From the NCBI RefSeq assembly GCF_006439395.2, contig NZ_CP083950.1, positions 2,852,001 through 2,916,000 on the forward strand: a stretch of DNA of 64,000 nucleotides, read 5' to 3'. Under the pieces are notes generated by a model, which made no database searches, was not told where the DNA came from, and was given only the letters and a program-made list of their open reading frames with translations. The DNA is from Mesorhizobium sp. B4-1-4 (lineage in GTDB: Bacteria > Pseudomonadota > Alphaproteobacteria > Rhizobiales > Rhizobiaceae). A program made the translations under genes and the position numbers. Numbering within the stretch: position 1 is the stretch's first letter; each line of letters opens with the position of its first letter. Shown here piece by piece: positions 7,630 to 16,404 of the stretch.

Positions 7630-8646
7630 TCACCTCCGCACCCGCGACTTCAGCCAGCGATCAAAGGCCACCGCCAGGATCAGGATCAGGCCGATGACGA
7701 TGCTTTGCGTGTAGGACGAGACGTTGTTGAACTGCAGCCCGTTCTGCAGCACACCGATCAGGGCCGCCCCAACCACCGTGCCGCCGACCGAGCCTATGCC
7801 GCCGAACAGTGATGTGCCGCCGATGACAACTGCCGAGATGACCGTCAGTTCGTAGCCGATACCGGCGACCGCTTCGGAAGAATTCAGCCTGGCCGACAGC
7901 ACGAAAGCGGCGAGCCCGGCGAAGAAGCCGACGATGACATAGACCGAGACCAGGATGCGGTCGACGCGCAGGCCGGACAGCCGCGCCGCCTCCGCATTGC
8001 CGCCAACGGCATAGACGGCGCGGCCATAGCGCGTGTAGCGCAGCACGATGTGGCACAATATGGCGGCAATGGCGAAGATGATCGCCGGCACCGGCACCGG
8101 GCCGATCAGCCCCGTGCCGAACCAGCGCATCGAGGCATCGAAACCCGAAATCGGGCCGCCATTGGAGATTGTCAGCGTCAGCCCGCGAAACACCGTCAGC
8201 CCGCCCAATGTGACGACAAAGGGCGGCACTTTCAGCCTTGTGATGGCAAGCCCCTGCACGCCGCCGGCGGCGGCTCCCACCAGAACGGCGGCGAGAAGTG
8301 CGGCGAACCAGCCATAGCCCTGCGTGCCTGAGGTCGACAGCGACAGCGTGTTGGCCGCGCCGCCCTTGGCGACGACGGCGGCCACCATGCCGCAGAAGGC
8401 AAGCAGCGAGCCGACCGAAAGGTCGATGCCGGCGGTGAGGATGACAAAGGTCATGCCGAGCGCGATCAGCCCGGTGATCGAGATCTGCCTGGTGATGTTG
8501 AACAGGTTGATGGGGTCGATGAAGCTCGGCTTCAGCACGGTGAAGACGACGACGAGGGCTGCCAGGAACAGCAGCGGCCCGAAGCTCATCAAAAGCCTTG
8601 CGAGTGTGGCGCCGCCGCGCTGGCTCTGTTCCTCGGCGATGCTCAT
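7630..8646 (-). CDS. sugar ABC transporter permease (RbsC/AraH type)
   Basis: 338 residues with about ten hydrophobic segments and the family signatures 'ALGMTFVILTAGIDLSVGS' (residues 62-80) and 'ARLSGLRVDRI', the latter in the cytoplasmic loop that meets the ATPase. It forms the membrane channel of a carbohydrate importer. Its ATG overlaps the last four bases of the ATPase gene (8643-8646), with GGGGAGGGG upstream, so the two are translationally coupled. Last gene of the operon 11442 to 7630. The sugar cannot be told from sequence. Confidence 0.9.
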   Translation of the reverse strand: MSIAEEQSQRGGATLARLLMSFGPLLFLAALVVVFTVLKPSFIDPINLFNITRQISITGLIALGMTFVILTAGIDLSVGSLLAFCGMVAAVVAKGGAANTLSLSTSGTQGYGWFAALLAAVLVGAAAGGVQGLAITRLKVPPFVVTLGGLTVFRGLTLTISNGGPISGFDASMRWFGTGLIGPVPVPAIIFAIAAILCHIVLRYTRYGRAVYAVGGNAEAARLSGLRVDRILVSVYVIVGFFAGLAAFVLSARLNSSEAVAGIGYELTVISAVVIGGTSLFGGIGSVGGTVVGAALIGVLQNGLQFNNVSSYTQSIVIGLILILAVAFDRWLKSRVRR

Positions 8647-10274
8647 CGTGTCAGCCCCTCCCCATCCTGCCCGAGTGCTTCCTGCCCGAGTGCTTCCGGC
8701 CCGAGCGCGTCCTGCCCCCTCGCATCCTGCTTGTCGAGCGCCATCAGTTCCATCAGTTTTTCCTCATTTGCCTCGACGCCCGGCATCTCGCCGGTGATGC
8801 GGCCCCGGCGCATGGTGACGATGCGGTCCGACACCGCCAGCACTTCCGGCAGTTCGGATGAGATCATCATCACCGCGATGCCGCGCGCCGCCAGCTGCAC
8901 CAGGATCTGGTGGACTTCCGCCTTGGCGCCGACATCGACGCCGCGCGTCGGCTCGTCGACGATCAGCACTTTTGGATCGCGCGCCAGCCAGCGCGCCAGG
9001 ATCACCTTCTGCTGGTTGCCGCCCGACAGGCCCTCGATCGCCTGTTCGGCCGACGCCATGCGGATCGACAGCATTTTGCGGAAACCCGAGAGCGCGTCGC
9101 GCTCGCGCCGCTCGGCCATGAAGCCGAAACCGTTGCTGAACCGCCCGAGCGAAGCGACGGAGAAATTCGGCAATATGCCGAGCGCGGCAAAGATCGCCTG
9201 GTGCTTGCGATCCTCCGGCACAAGGCCGATGCCGAGCGCGATGGCGTCGGCGGGTGAAGCCGGCGCGATTTGCTTGCCGTCGAGCGTGATCGTGCCCGCC
9301 GCGATGCGGTCGGCGCCGAAGATGGCGCGCGCCAGTTCCGTGCGGCCCGAGCCGACGAGGCCGGCGACGCCAAGGATCTCGCCGGCCTTGAGGTCGATAT
9401 CGACGCCGTCGAGCACGATGGCGTGCGGCGCCTCGGGATCGCGCACGGTGCGCAAGCCCCGTACGGAAAGCACGACATCGCCGGCGACCGCGCGCTGTAC
9501 AGGCCGCGCATAGAGTTCTGAGGCGGCGCGTCCCACCATCTTTTCGATGATCCGTGGCAATTTTATCGGCCGCCCGTTGTCACGGTCGAGATGCCCCGCC
9601 AGCCTGCCGTCGCGCAGCACCGTCATGCGATCGCAGATGGCCGATGCCTCCTCGAGCCGGTGGGTGACGAACATGATGGCGACCTTGTCCTGGCGCAGCC
9701 GGTCCATGATCGACAGCAGCCGCTGCACCTCGGTCTCGGTCAGCGCCGAGGTCGGCTCGTCCATGATGATCAGCCGGCTTTTGAGCGACAGCGCACGGGC
9801 GATCTCGACCAATTGCTGCTCGGCCACCGACAGCGCCGACACCGGCGTCATCGGGTCGATGGAAAGGCCGACGCGCGCGATGATGGCGCGGGAGTCCTGC
9901 TCCATCTTGCGCCAGCTCACCAGCCCGAGCGGCCCGGTCGGCGCGCGGCCGATGAAAATGTTCTCCGCCACCGTCAGCGTCGGGATCAGGCTGAGCTCCT
10001 GGTAGATGGTGACGATGCCGTGCTGCTTGGCATCCTGCGGACGCGCCGGCTGGTAGTCGGCGCCGTCGAAAATGATGCGCCCGCTCGACGGCGGCATGAC
10101 GCCGGAGAGTATCTTGAGCAGCGTCGATTTGCCGGCGCCGTTTTCGCCGAGCAGGCCGAGGATTTCGCCGGGCCTGACCTCGAGCGAGACGTCGCTCAGC
10201 GCGGTGACGCCGGCGAAATGCTTGGTGACGCCCTCGACGGCAAGCAGGACGGGTGCGGCTTCAGCTGGCTGCAA
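8643..10274 (-). CDS. sugar ABC transporter ATPase (RbsA type)
   Basis: About 543 residues with two ABC domains, as in RbsA/MglA. The first has Walker A 'GLLGENGAGKSTLLK', signature 'LSVAEQQLVEIARAL' and 'LIIMDEPTSAL'; the second has 'GVAGLVGSGRTELAR', 'LSGGNQQKVILARWL' and 'LIVDEPTRGVD'. The degenerate second Walker A is normal for the family. The start is unsure: TTG at 10274 has AGGGAG seven bases upstream and leaves the adjacent repeat non-coding, whereas GTG at 10322 would begin inside that repeat. The C-terminal tail is made of about four copies of a five-residue unit (G-Q-E-A-L type) encoded by a 15-bp tandem repeat at 8662-8730, outside the conserved fold. Confidence 0.88.
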   Translation of the reverse strand: MQPAEAAPVLLAVEGVTKHFAGVTALSDVSLEVRPGEILGLLGENGAGKSTLLKILSGVMPPSSGRIIFDGADYQPARPQDAKQHGIVTIYQELSLIPTLTVAENIFIGRAPTGPLGLVSWRKMEQDSRAIIARVGLSIDPMTPVSALSVAEQQLVEIARALSLKSRLIIMDEPTSALTETEVQRLLSIMDRLRQDKVAIMFVTHRLEEASAICDRMTVLRDGRLAGHLDRDNGRPIKLPRIIEKMVGRAASELYARPVQRAVAGDVVLSVRGLRTVRDPEAPHAIVLDGVDIDLKAGEILGVAGLVGSGRTELARAIFGADRIAAGTITLDGKQIAPASPADAIALGIGLVPEDRKHQAIFAALGILPNFSVASLGRFSNGFGFMAERRERDALSGFRKMLSIRMASAEQAIEGLSGGNQQKVILARWLARDPKVLIVDEPTRGVDVGAKAEVHQILVQLAARGIAVMMISSELPEVLAVSDRIVTMRRGRITGEMPGVEANEEKLMELMALDKQDARGQDALGPEALGQEALGQDGEGLTR

Positions 10275-10305
10275 GGAGTGCTCCCTGAGACTTGAGATGT
10301 CTGCG

Positions 10306-10430
10306 CTGCCCCTCACCCTCACCCTCTCCCCGTATAGTGACGGGGAGAGGGGGGCGCCAGCGTTGGAGCTTCTCCCTTCTCCCCGTCACTATACGGGGAG
10401 AAGGTGCCGGCAGGCGGATGAGGGGCAGCG
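10306..10430. repeat. RIME-type palindromic repeat
   Basis: Two inverted arms built on 'CTCCCCGTATAGTGACGGGG' (about 10325) and 'TTCTCCCCGTCACTATACGG' (about 10379), followed by 'GCCGGCAGGCGGATGAGGGG'. It lies between the binding-protein and ATPase genes of the sugar operon, so it is transcribed and could affect mRNA stability there. Confidence 0.8.
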
Positions 10431-10494
10431 CCAATGTCGGCGATTGGTCCTGCTCGCAGGACATCACCTCGCCAGCCTGCCCATTATGGCGCCC

Positions 10495-11442
10495 CTACTT
10501 CGTCTCGTTCAGCCTCTCGGCCTTGTCGAGATTGTCCTTGCCGATGACGATCGGCGTCAGCAGCACCAGTTTCTCCTTCGGCTCGGTCTTGCTCTTGGCG
10601 TAGGCGACCGCGATCTGCACGGCGGTGCGCGACTGCTGGCCGGGGAATTGTTCGACCGTGCCGGCAAGCTTGCCGTCGCGCACGGCGACCAGCGCTTCCG
10701 GCAGCGCGTCGAAACCATAGATCTTGACGTCGGTGAAGTTGCGCGCCGCACAGGCTTCGAGCGCGCCCAGCGCCATGTCGTCATTGGCGCAGATGATGGC
10801 GTCCGGCTTGCCGTTGGCGGCAAGGCCGGCTTCGGTCACCGACAGCGCCTCGGCGCGGGCGAAGTTGGCGGTCTGCTCGAAGATGATCTGGTACTTGTCC
10901 TTCACGGGATCGAGCACATTGTGCACGCCCTTGTTGCGGTCGATCGCCGGGCCCGCGCCCGGCTGGCCCTGCAGGTGGAACAGCTTCGCGCCATTGGGGA
11001 ATGCCGCCACCACGGCCTGCGCTTCCGCCTCGCCGCCCTTGACGTTGTCGGCGCCGACATGGGCAAGGATGCCCTGGACGCCATCGACGCGGCGGTCGAT
11101 CGTCACCACGGGAACGCCGGCCTTGACCGCTTCCTCGATGGCCGGCGCCAGAGCGTTGACGTCGAGCGGCGAAATGACGATGGCATTGACCTTCTGCACC
11201 AGGGCCGCTTCGATGTCGGCGGTCTGCTTGGTGGCCGAATTCTGGCCGTCGCTCTCGGTCAGGTTGACACCTTGCGCCTGCGCCTCGGCCTTGATCTCGT
11301 TCAGCATGTGCACGAAGAACGGAAAGCCGAGATTGGGCACCGAGCCCAGTATGGTCAGCTTGTCCTCGGCGAACGCCGAACGTGCGGCCAGCACCAAGGC
11401 GCCCGCGGCCACGGACGTCATCAGGAATTCACGTCTGTTCAT
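10495..11442 (-). CDS. sugar ABC transporter substrate-binding protein
   Basis: 315 residues, periplasmic-binding-protein type 1 fold (RbsB-like): 'LGSVPNLGFPFFVHMLNEI' at the start of the mature part, 'VNAIVISPLDVNAL', 'GVPVVTIDRRVDG' and 'PDAIICANDDMALGALEA'. The leader begins Met-Asn-Arg-Arg-Glu-Phe-Leu, a twin-arginine pattern, and ends 'RSAFAE'. ATG at 11442 follows GGAGGAT with six bases spacing. First gene of the sugar import operon; the 220 bases to the ATPase gene hold a palindromic repeat, which often marks uneven expression of the binding protein over the membrane parts. Confidence 0.9.
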   Translation of the reverse strand: MNRREFLMTSVAAGALVLAARSAFAEDKLTILGSVPNLGFPFFVHMLNEIKAEAQAQGVNLTESDGQNSATKQTADIEAALVQKVNAIVISPLDVNALAPAIEEAVKAGVPVVTIDRRVDGVQGILAHVGADNVKGGEAEAQAVVAAFPNGAKLFHLQGQPGAGPAIDRNKGVHNVLDPVKDKYQIIFEQTANFARAEALSVTEAGLAANGKPDAIICANDDMALGALEACAARNFTDVKIYGFDALPEALVAVRDGKLAGTVEQFPGQQSRTAVQIAVAYAKSKTEPKEKLVLLTPIVIGKDNLDKAERLNETK

Positions 11443-11838
11443 GGGTGATCCTCCTCCACAAGAACGCATGGCCCCGGAAACCGGGACCGGTTTCAGGAAG
11501 GATCATGCGTCGGTTCAAAGTGTTGGAGCATCCTCCTTGCGCCCGATGGCGCATGCCGCTCCAGCTGACGGCCGCTTAAAATTCCTCCGATCGGCGTCAG
11601 CACCAGGATGCTAACCCAGGGTCAACCATCTGTGCAACATCGATATAACAGGGCCGGACAGTGAATTATCGGAATTGTCGGAATTTTGAATTTTGGCACC
11701 CCGCCCTTTCGCCGAACGGTCGAGATCGGCGGCGCCGCGGCCGGAGCGCTTCACTTCCATTCTTTCGATCGTGCGCTACCTTGGAATCCGCTCGGGCTTT
11801 CGAACCCGCGACTTCGAAATTGCACGTTGGAGAACTGC
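11443..11838. other. divergent intergenic region with a dispersed repeat
   Basis: 396 bases between the sugar operon and the divergent reductase gene. 11466-11540 ('GGAAACCGGGACCGGTTTC', 'GGATCATGCGTCGG') resembles a short dispersed rhizobial repeat. Further right, 'GAATTATCGGAATTGTCGG' near 11660 holds imperfect direct repeats of CGGAATT. No gene is seen; promoters for both operons should lie here. Confidence 0.4.
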
Positions 11839-12537
11839 ATGAAACCGCACATCATCTGCCATATGCTCGCATCGCTTGATGGCAGTCTCCATCCGAGCCG
11901 CTACACCACAAGCCCGGACGGAACCCGGGCCGAATGGTCAGGCGTCTATGAACAGGTCCACGGCGATCTCGAAGGCGACGCCTGGATCGTCGGCCGTGTC
12001 ACCATGGCCGAGATGAGCAAGGCCGACGCGCACCCGCCGGCGCAAGCCGGCAAGGTCAAGCGGCCGCATCATTTCGCCCGACGCGACGTGGGCCGCTTCG
12101 CCGTGGCGCTCGATGCCTCTGGCAAGCTCCATTTTTCCAAGTCAGACATCGGCGGCGACCATGTCGTGGTGCTGCTTGGCCACGGCGTCGCCGACAGCCA
12201 TCTGGCCGAGCTTGCCGGCGACGGCGTGTCCTATATCGTCTCGGAGACGACGGACATCGATCTCGCCGCCATGACCGACGTGCTCGGGCGTGAATTCGGC
12301 ATCCGCCGGCTGTTGCTCGAAGGCGGCGCCGGCATCAACGGCTCCTTCTTCGCGGCGGGCCTCGTCGATGAACTCAGCCTTCTCGTTGCCCCCGCGCTCG
12401 ATGCGCGGGTGGCAAACCAGGGTTTTGTCGAGTTCGGCGGGAGCGGCCTCGCCGGCAAGGTCCAGTTGTCCCTCACCGACTGCAAAGCCCTCGCGCACGG
12501 TCTCGTCCATTTGCGCTACGCCGTCACCTCCGGCTGA
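11839..12537 (+). CDS. dihydrofolate reductase-like (RibD C-terminal) family protein
   Basis: 232 residues matching the RibD C-terminal reductase fold: 'HIICHMLASLDGSL' at the N-terminus, 'DAWIVGRVTMAEM' (residues about 50-62), and 'IRRLLLEGGAGINGSFF' near residue 155, the NADPH-binding glycine turn. Stand-alone members reduce pterin- or pyrimidine-like substrates, mostly uncharacterised. ATG at 11839 has GGAG seven bases upstream. Its stop lies 18 bases from the stop of the convergent epimerase gene. Substrate unknown. Confidence 0.82.
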   Translation: MKPHIICHMLASLDGSLHPSRYTTSPDGTRAEWSGVYEQVHGDLEGDAWIVGRVTMAEMSKADAHPPAQAGKVKRPHHFARRDVGRFAVALDASGKLHFSKSDIGGDHVVVLLGHGVADSHLAELAGDGVSYIVSETTDIDLAAMTDVLGREFGIRRLLLEGGAGINGSFFAAGLVDELSLLVAPALDARVANQGFVEFGGSGLAGKVQLSLTDCKALAHGLVHLRYAVTSG

Positions 12538-12555
12538 AGGCGCTTTGCCGGAACA

Positions 12556-13440
12556 TCAGTATTGCATTGCGTCAAGATCGGCGATCAGCGTCGGCCCGGT
12601 CGGATGCCAGCCGAGCCGTGCCTGGGTCAGCGCGCTGGAGGCCGGCAGGTCCATGGGGGCAAACATCGCCATCCAGCCGAAATGCTCCGCCGCCTGTTCA
12701 GGCGCGATCGAAACGACCGGCACGTTGAGGCCCCGCCCGATCGCCTCGGCGATGGCGCGCACCTCGACGCCTTCCTCGCCGACGGCGTGATAGCGGGCGC
12801 CGGCCTGCCGCTTTTCCACGGCGAGCCGGAAAAGGCGCGCCGCGTCGAGAACATGGCCCGCGGAGAAGCGGTTGCGGCCGTCGCCGACATAGGCCGAGAC
12901 GCCTTTCTGGCGTGCGATCTCGATCAGCGGCGTGATCAACCCTTGCTTGACCGTATCGTGGACCTGCGGCAGGCGCACCACGGATACGTTGATGCCGGCC
13001 TCCAGCAAGGCGTTGCCGGCGAGTTCCGAGGCGATGCGCGGATTGCCGTGGCTGGGATTGAAGACGTCCTCGACCGCCAGTTCGCCATGTCCGGGACTGC
13101 CCATGCCGACGCCGGATGTGATCACCAGCGGCCGGTCGGAGCCGGCGAGTGCCGAGCCAAGGGCTGTGATGACGCGCCTGTCCTTTTCGCAATTCTCGAC
13201 AAATCGCGAAAAATCATGGTCGAACGCGGTGTGGATGACGGCTTCCGCCTTCGCCGCGCCATCGCGCAGGCCGTCGGGATCCTCGAGCGTTCCGCGATGG
13301 ACCTCGGCGCCGGCCGCGGCGAGCGCTTCGGCGCCGGCGTCGGAGCGGGTCACGCCAATCACCTGATGGCCCGCCTGGATGAGTTCGGGGACAAGCGCCG
13401 AACCTATGAAGCCGGTCGCGCCGGTGAGAAATATACGCAT
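12556..13440 (-). CDS. NAD(P)-binding epimerase/SDR family protein
   Basis: 294 residues, extended or atypical short-chain dehydrogenase. 'LTGATGFIGSALV' at residues 5-17 is the Rossmann dinucleotide site; 'VTRSD' after strand 2 with Arg suggests NADP. The usual catalytic Tyr-x3-Lys is not evident ('VRLPQVHDTV' stands in that part), so it may be a non-classical member. ATG at 13440 with AGGAG eight bases upstream. Divergent from an XRE regulator, an arrangement in which the regulator often controls the reductase. Confidence 0.85.
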   Translation of the reverse strand: MRIFLTGATGFIGSALVPELIQAGHQVIGVTRSDAGAEALAAAGAEVHRGTLEDPDGLRDGAAKAEAVIHTAFDHDFSRFVENCEKDRRVITALGSALAGSDRPLVITSGVGMGSPGHGELAVEDVFNPSHGNPRIASELAGNALLEAGINVSVVRLPQVHDTVKQGLITPLIEIARQKGVSAYVGDGRNRFSAGHVLDAARLFRLAVEKRQAGARYHAVGEEGVEVRAIAEAIGRGLNVPVVSIAPEQAAEHFGWMAMFAPMDLPASSALTQARLGWHPTGPTLIADLDAMQY

Positions 13441-13537
13441 GCAAAATCTCCTGCACAGTTGCAGGCGCAGTATCCCCGATCTATTATTCCATTAAAGTAG
13501 TGATCTTATCATGGTATAATTGCTAACAGGATCGGTG
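13441..13537. promoter_or_regulatory. divergent promoter region, SDR and XRE regulator
   Basis: 97 bases, clearly AT-rich around 13480-13530 ('ATTATTCCATTAAAGTAG', 'TTATCATGGTATAATTGC'), in contrast to the GC-rich genes either side. 'GGTATAAT' looks like a -10 box for the plus-strand regulator. An operator for that regulator is likely here but no clear symmetric site was found. Confidence 0.4.
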
Positions 13538-14392
13538 ATGCCCATCCATTCCGCAGGTTCGCTCGCAGCCTTCCTGAAAGACCGCCGTTCCCGGCTCGAT
13601 CCGGCATCGTTCGGCTTTTCCGGGCGCAGGCGCACGCCGGGGCTGCGCCGCGAAGAGGTCGCCCAGCGCGCCAACATAAGCCCGACCTGGTACACATGGC
13701 TGGAGCAGGGCCGCGGCGGCGCACCCTCGGCCGACGTGCTGAACCGGATTGCCAAGGGGTTGATGCTGACCGAGGCGGAACGCGAACATCTTTTCATGCT
13801 CGGGCTGGGGCGCCCGCCCGAAGTCCGCTACATCGGGGCCGATGGCGTCAGCCCTCGCCTCCAGCGCCTGCTCGACACGCTCGATGCCAGCCCCGCTCTG
13901 ATCAAGACGGCCACCTGGGATGTCGTTGCCTGGAACCGCGCCGCCGAAGTGGTGCTGACCGACTACGGCGCCCTGCCCGCCGGCCAGCGCAACATCCTGC
14001 GCTTCATGTTCCGCAGTCCCACTATCCGCGCCAAGCAACACGATTGGGATAACCTCGCCCGTTTCGTGGTCGGCGCGTTCCGGGCCGATGCGGCGCGCGC
14101 CGGGGCGGTGTCCGAGGTCACCCAGTTGGTCGACGAACTCTGCAGCGTCAGTCCCGAATTCGCCGCCCTGTGGCAGGAAAACGACGTGCTCAGTCACGGC
14201 GACGGGACAAAGCGCCTGAAGCACCCGGAACTCGGCGACATCGAGCTGGAATACTCGGCCTTCGCTGTCGACGGCCGGCCGGACCTGAACATGATCGTCT
14301 ACAATCCGCTGGACGGTGCGGTCGCCGACCGCATCCGCGACCTCGCCCGGCGGCCGAAGCCGCAGAAGCCTGACGATCACCCGGCGCTATGA
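13538..14392 (+). CDS. XRE/MmyB-type transcriptional regulator
   Basis: 284 residues. N-terminal helix-turn-helix with the family phrase 'RRRTPGLRREEVAQRANIS' and 'TWYTWLEQGR' (residues 25-60); the C-terminal two thirds are the MmyB ligand-binding domain ('WDVVAWNRAAEVVLTDY', 'NILRFMF'). This domain is thought to bind small lipophilic ligands. The ATG at 13538 has AGGA nearby; TTG at 13520 is an alternative. Likely regulates the divergent SDR gene and itself. Confidence 0.88.
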   Translation: MPIHSAGSLAAFLKDRRSRLDPASFGFSGRRRTPGLRREEVAQRANISPTWYTWLEQGRGGAPSADVLNRIAKGLMLTEAEREHLFMLGLGRPPEVRYIGADGVSPRLQRLLDTLDASPALIKTATWDVVAWNRAAEVVLTDYGALPAGQRNILRFMFRSPTIRAKQHDWDNLARFVVGAFRADAARAGAVSEVTQLVDELCSVSPEFAALWQENDVLSHGDGTKRLKHPELGDIELEYSAFAVDGRPDLNMIVYNPLDGAVADRIRDLARRPKPQKPDDHPAL

Positions 14393-14442
14393 CGCCCGGC
14401 TGATTGAACGTCGAAGCGCCACGCCAGGGGACAGGAGACCGC

Positions 14443-14922
14443 ATGAACGAGCAGCGTGTCCACCAGATTTTCGAGGTCAGCCTGCTGCTTAAGGGCGCAC
14501 ATGCGCTGGTCGAATGTGTCGGCGGTCTGCTGCTCGCTTTTGTCAGCACCAGCACGATCGTGTCGCTGGTGAACAGGCTGACACAGGAAGAGCTGACCGA
14601 GGACCCGAACGATTTCATCGCCAGCCATCTGATGCACGCGGCGAGCCATTTCTCCGTCGGCACGCAGCATTTCTACGCGTTCTACCTGCTCAGCCACGGC
14701 CTTATCAAGATTGCCCTGGTAGTGGGCCTGCTGAGAGGCAAGCTATGGGCCTATCCGGCCTCGCTTGTCGCCTTGCTGCTGTTCATCGTCTACCAGCTCT
14801 ACCGCTTCAGCTATACCCATTCGGCGGGGCTGATCGTGCTCACCCTGTTCGATCTCATCGTCATCTGGCTGATCTGGCATGAGTACCGCCTCGTTCGGCG
14901 GCACGAGGTGGCAAGCCGTTAG
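14443..14922 (+). CDS. DUF2127 membrane protein
   Basis: 159 residues with four hydrophobic segments (about 10-38, 75-95, 100-120, 125-150) and the DUF2127 features 'FEVSLLLKGAHALVE' and 'HFYAFYLLSHGLIKIALV'. Inner-membrane protein of unknown function. ATG at 14443 has AGGAGA five bases before it; the frame further upstream is not conserved-looking. Fifty bases downstream of the XRE regulator, possibly in one transcript. Confidence 0.82.
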   Translation: MNEQRVHQIFEVSLLLKGAHALVECVGGLLLAFVSTSTIVSLVNRLTQEELTEDPNDFIASHLMHAASHFSVGTQHFYAFYLLSHGLIKIALVVGLLRGKLWAYPASLVALLLFIVYQLYRFSYTHSAGLIVLTLFDLIVIWLIWHEYRLVRRHEVASR

Positions 14923-15062
14923 AGGCGCCCACCGGTCATCCGACTATGATCGGCCGTCCCCATCGATAGTGGGGCAATACATCTTGTGCGAATTCGTGCT
15001 TCTCTGCGTATTACCTGGCGATAGCCACTATAGCCACTACAGCCACCGGCCGCGCGCGGCCC

Positions 15063-15467
15063 TTGCAAGAAGCGAGCGCTGGTTTGAGGATTTTGAATGC
15101 GACCAGACAATGGGCCAAAGCCATCAGGCGTGATGTCGTCGCCCTCTGGCTTGCCGCCCGCGACCCACGCGTACCCTGGCATGCCAAGACGGTTGCCGGT
15201 GCGGTCGCAGCCTACGCGCTGAGCCCCATTGACCTGATCCCCGACTTCATTCCGATCATCGGCTATCTGGACGACCTCATCATTGTGCCGCTGGGGATCA
15301 TGCTGGCGGTCAAGCTGGTCCCGGTCGATCTGATGCGGGAATTCCGGGATGAAGCGACCCGACGCGCCAAGCCGGTAAGCAAGGCCGGCCTGATATTCAT
15401 GATCGCGGTCTGGACAGTCGTGGCAGCGGCGTTGCTCTGGCTATTCTGGCCAACTCGCCCGGCTTAG
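15063..15467 (+). CDS. DUF1232 (YkvA-type) membrane protein
   Basis: About 134 residues. The core 'YALSPIDLIPDFIPIIGYLD' is the DUF1232 signature, followed by a second hydrophobic stretch and a C-terminal transmembrane segment ('FMIAVWTVVAAALLWLFW'). Function unknown; often linked to membrane integrity. No ATG is available: starts are TTG at 15063, 15084 or 15093. The codon choice is unresolved. Confidence 0.78.
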   Translation: MQEASAGLRILNATRQWAKAIRRDVVALWLAARDPRVPWHAKTVAGAVAAYALSPIDLIPDFIPIIGYLDDLIIVPLGIMLAVKLVPVDLMREFRDEATRRAKPVSKAGLIFMIAVWTVVAAALLWLFWPTRPA

Positions 15468-15493
15468 ATTCAAACTGACCCGTTACCTCCGCG

Positions 15494-15736
15494 TCATTGC
15501 GATGACTCCGGCGCCAGGACCAGCCCGATCTCCCCGGCCGCCTGCGCGGCGTGGCGGCGCGCGGTGGCAAGATCGAGCACGCTGTAGGTGGTCGCCACGT
15601 AAGGCACGGTGAGTGCCGCGACCGAGTGGCCGAACGGCCCGATGACCGGAAAGGCGAGGTCGATGACGCCCGGCTGCAGCCCGTCCGCCACTTCTTCATG
15701 GCCGGCGGAGCGGATACGGGCGAGCGCCTCCAGAAG
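15494..15736 (-). pseudogene. IclR-family regulator, 3' remnant
   Basis: The last 80 codons of an IclR-type effector domain can be read ('ALARIRSAGHEEVADG', 'AFPVIGPFGHSVAALTVPYV'), ending in a normal stop. The N-terminal helix-turn-helix and half of the effector domain are missing: beyond 15736 the minus strand is only the antisense of the cytidine deaminase gene. It is a truncated relic, and the neighbouring gene has been joined to it. Confidence 0.75.
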
Positions 15737-16171
15737 AGCAGCTTCGACAGACTTTCGAGCGCCGACCAAGCCCTCGTCACCGCCGCCGCCGAGGCGCGCG
15801 ACAAGGCCTACACGCCCTACTCCAACCACAAGGTCGGCTCGGCCGTGCGTACCGCGTCGGGCCGGCTGTTTTCCGCCTGCAATGTCGAAATCGTCACCTT
15901 GCAGCAATCGGTGCATGCCGAGCGCAACGCGGTGATGCAGATGGCGGCGGCGGGCGAGCGGCAGATCGAGGCCATTGTCTGCCACGGCCCCTATTCAGGC
16001 GTGCCATGCGCCGAATGCCGGCAGGTGATCTGGGAGTTCTGCTGCGACGATCCCGACGTCAAGATCATCGGCTCGACGCTCGATGGCGAGATCGAACTGA
16101 TGACCATCGGCGAAATCTATCCGAGCCCCTACGGTCCGGGCACCAAGGGCATCGACCCGCGCAAGTTCTGA
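15698..16171 (+). CDS. cytidine deaminase family protein
   Basis: 157 residues with the zinc site of cytidine/deoxycytidine deaminases: 'CNVEIVTLQQSVHAERNAV' supplies the His-Ala-Glu and 'PCAECRQVIWEF' the Cys pair; 'AYTPYSNHKVGSAV' is the substrate loop. It would convert cytidine to uridine in pyrimidine salvage, though the C-terminal part ('IGEIYPSPYGPGTKG') differs from the standard enzyme and other nucleoside substrates are possible. The first 15 residues from ATG 15698 are antisense to the IclR relic, so the native 5' end was probably lost and a new start recruited. Confidence 0.78.
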   Translation: MAGGADTGERLQKSSFDRLSSADQALVTAAAEARDKAYTPYSNHKVGSAVRTASGRLFSACNVEIVTLQQSVHAERNAVMQMAAAGERQIEAIVCHGPYSGVPCAECRQVIWEFCCDDPDVKIIGSTLDGEIELMTIGEIYPSPYGPGTKGIDPRKF

Positions 16172-16185
16172 GGCCGAAATAAAGC

Positions 16186-16266
16186 TCAGACGAGCTGCTT
16201 GCCGGCGTCACCATCCTCTTTGGTGAACGGGCCGATGTCCGGATTGGAAGGGAATCGAGCACCGCC
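16186..16266 (-). pseudogene. arsC 3'-end remnant
   Basis: Minus strand reads 'NPDIGPFTKEDG', a short gap, then 'DAGKQLV' and a stop. This matches the end of the arsC at 17518 ('NPDIGPFTKEDG', 'DAGGKRVV', stop) with several changes and about six missing codons. Only the last 25 or so codons remain. Confidence 0.8.
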
Positions 16267-16404
16267 AACCCAATCCGCATCCATGGATGCCAATGCCCAA
16301 ATGCGGCACCAGGCAGGATCACCGACGGATCAAGCGCCACCGCACGAAATGCATGCGAAGCTGACATTTGAAGGAACATAAGTCAGGCAAGAAGCTTGGT
16401 AGCC

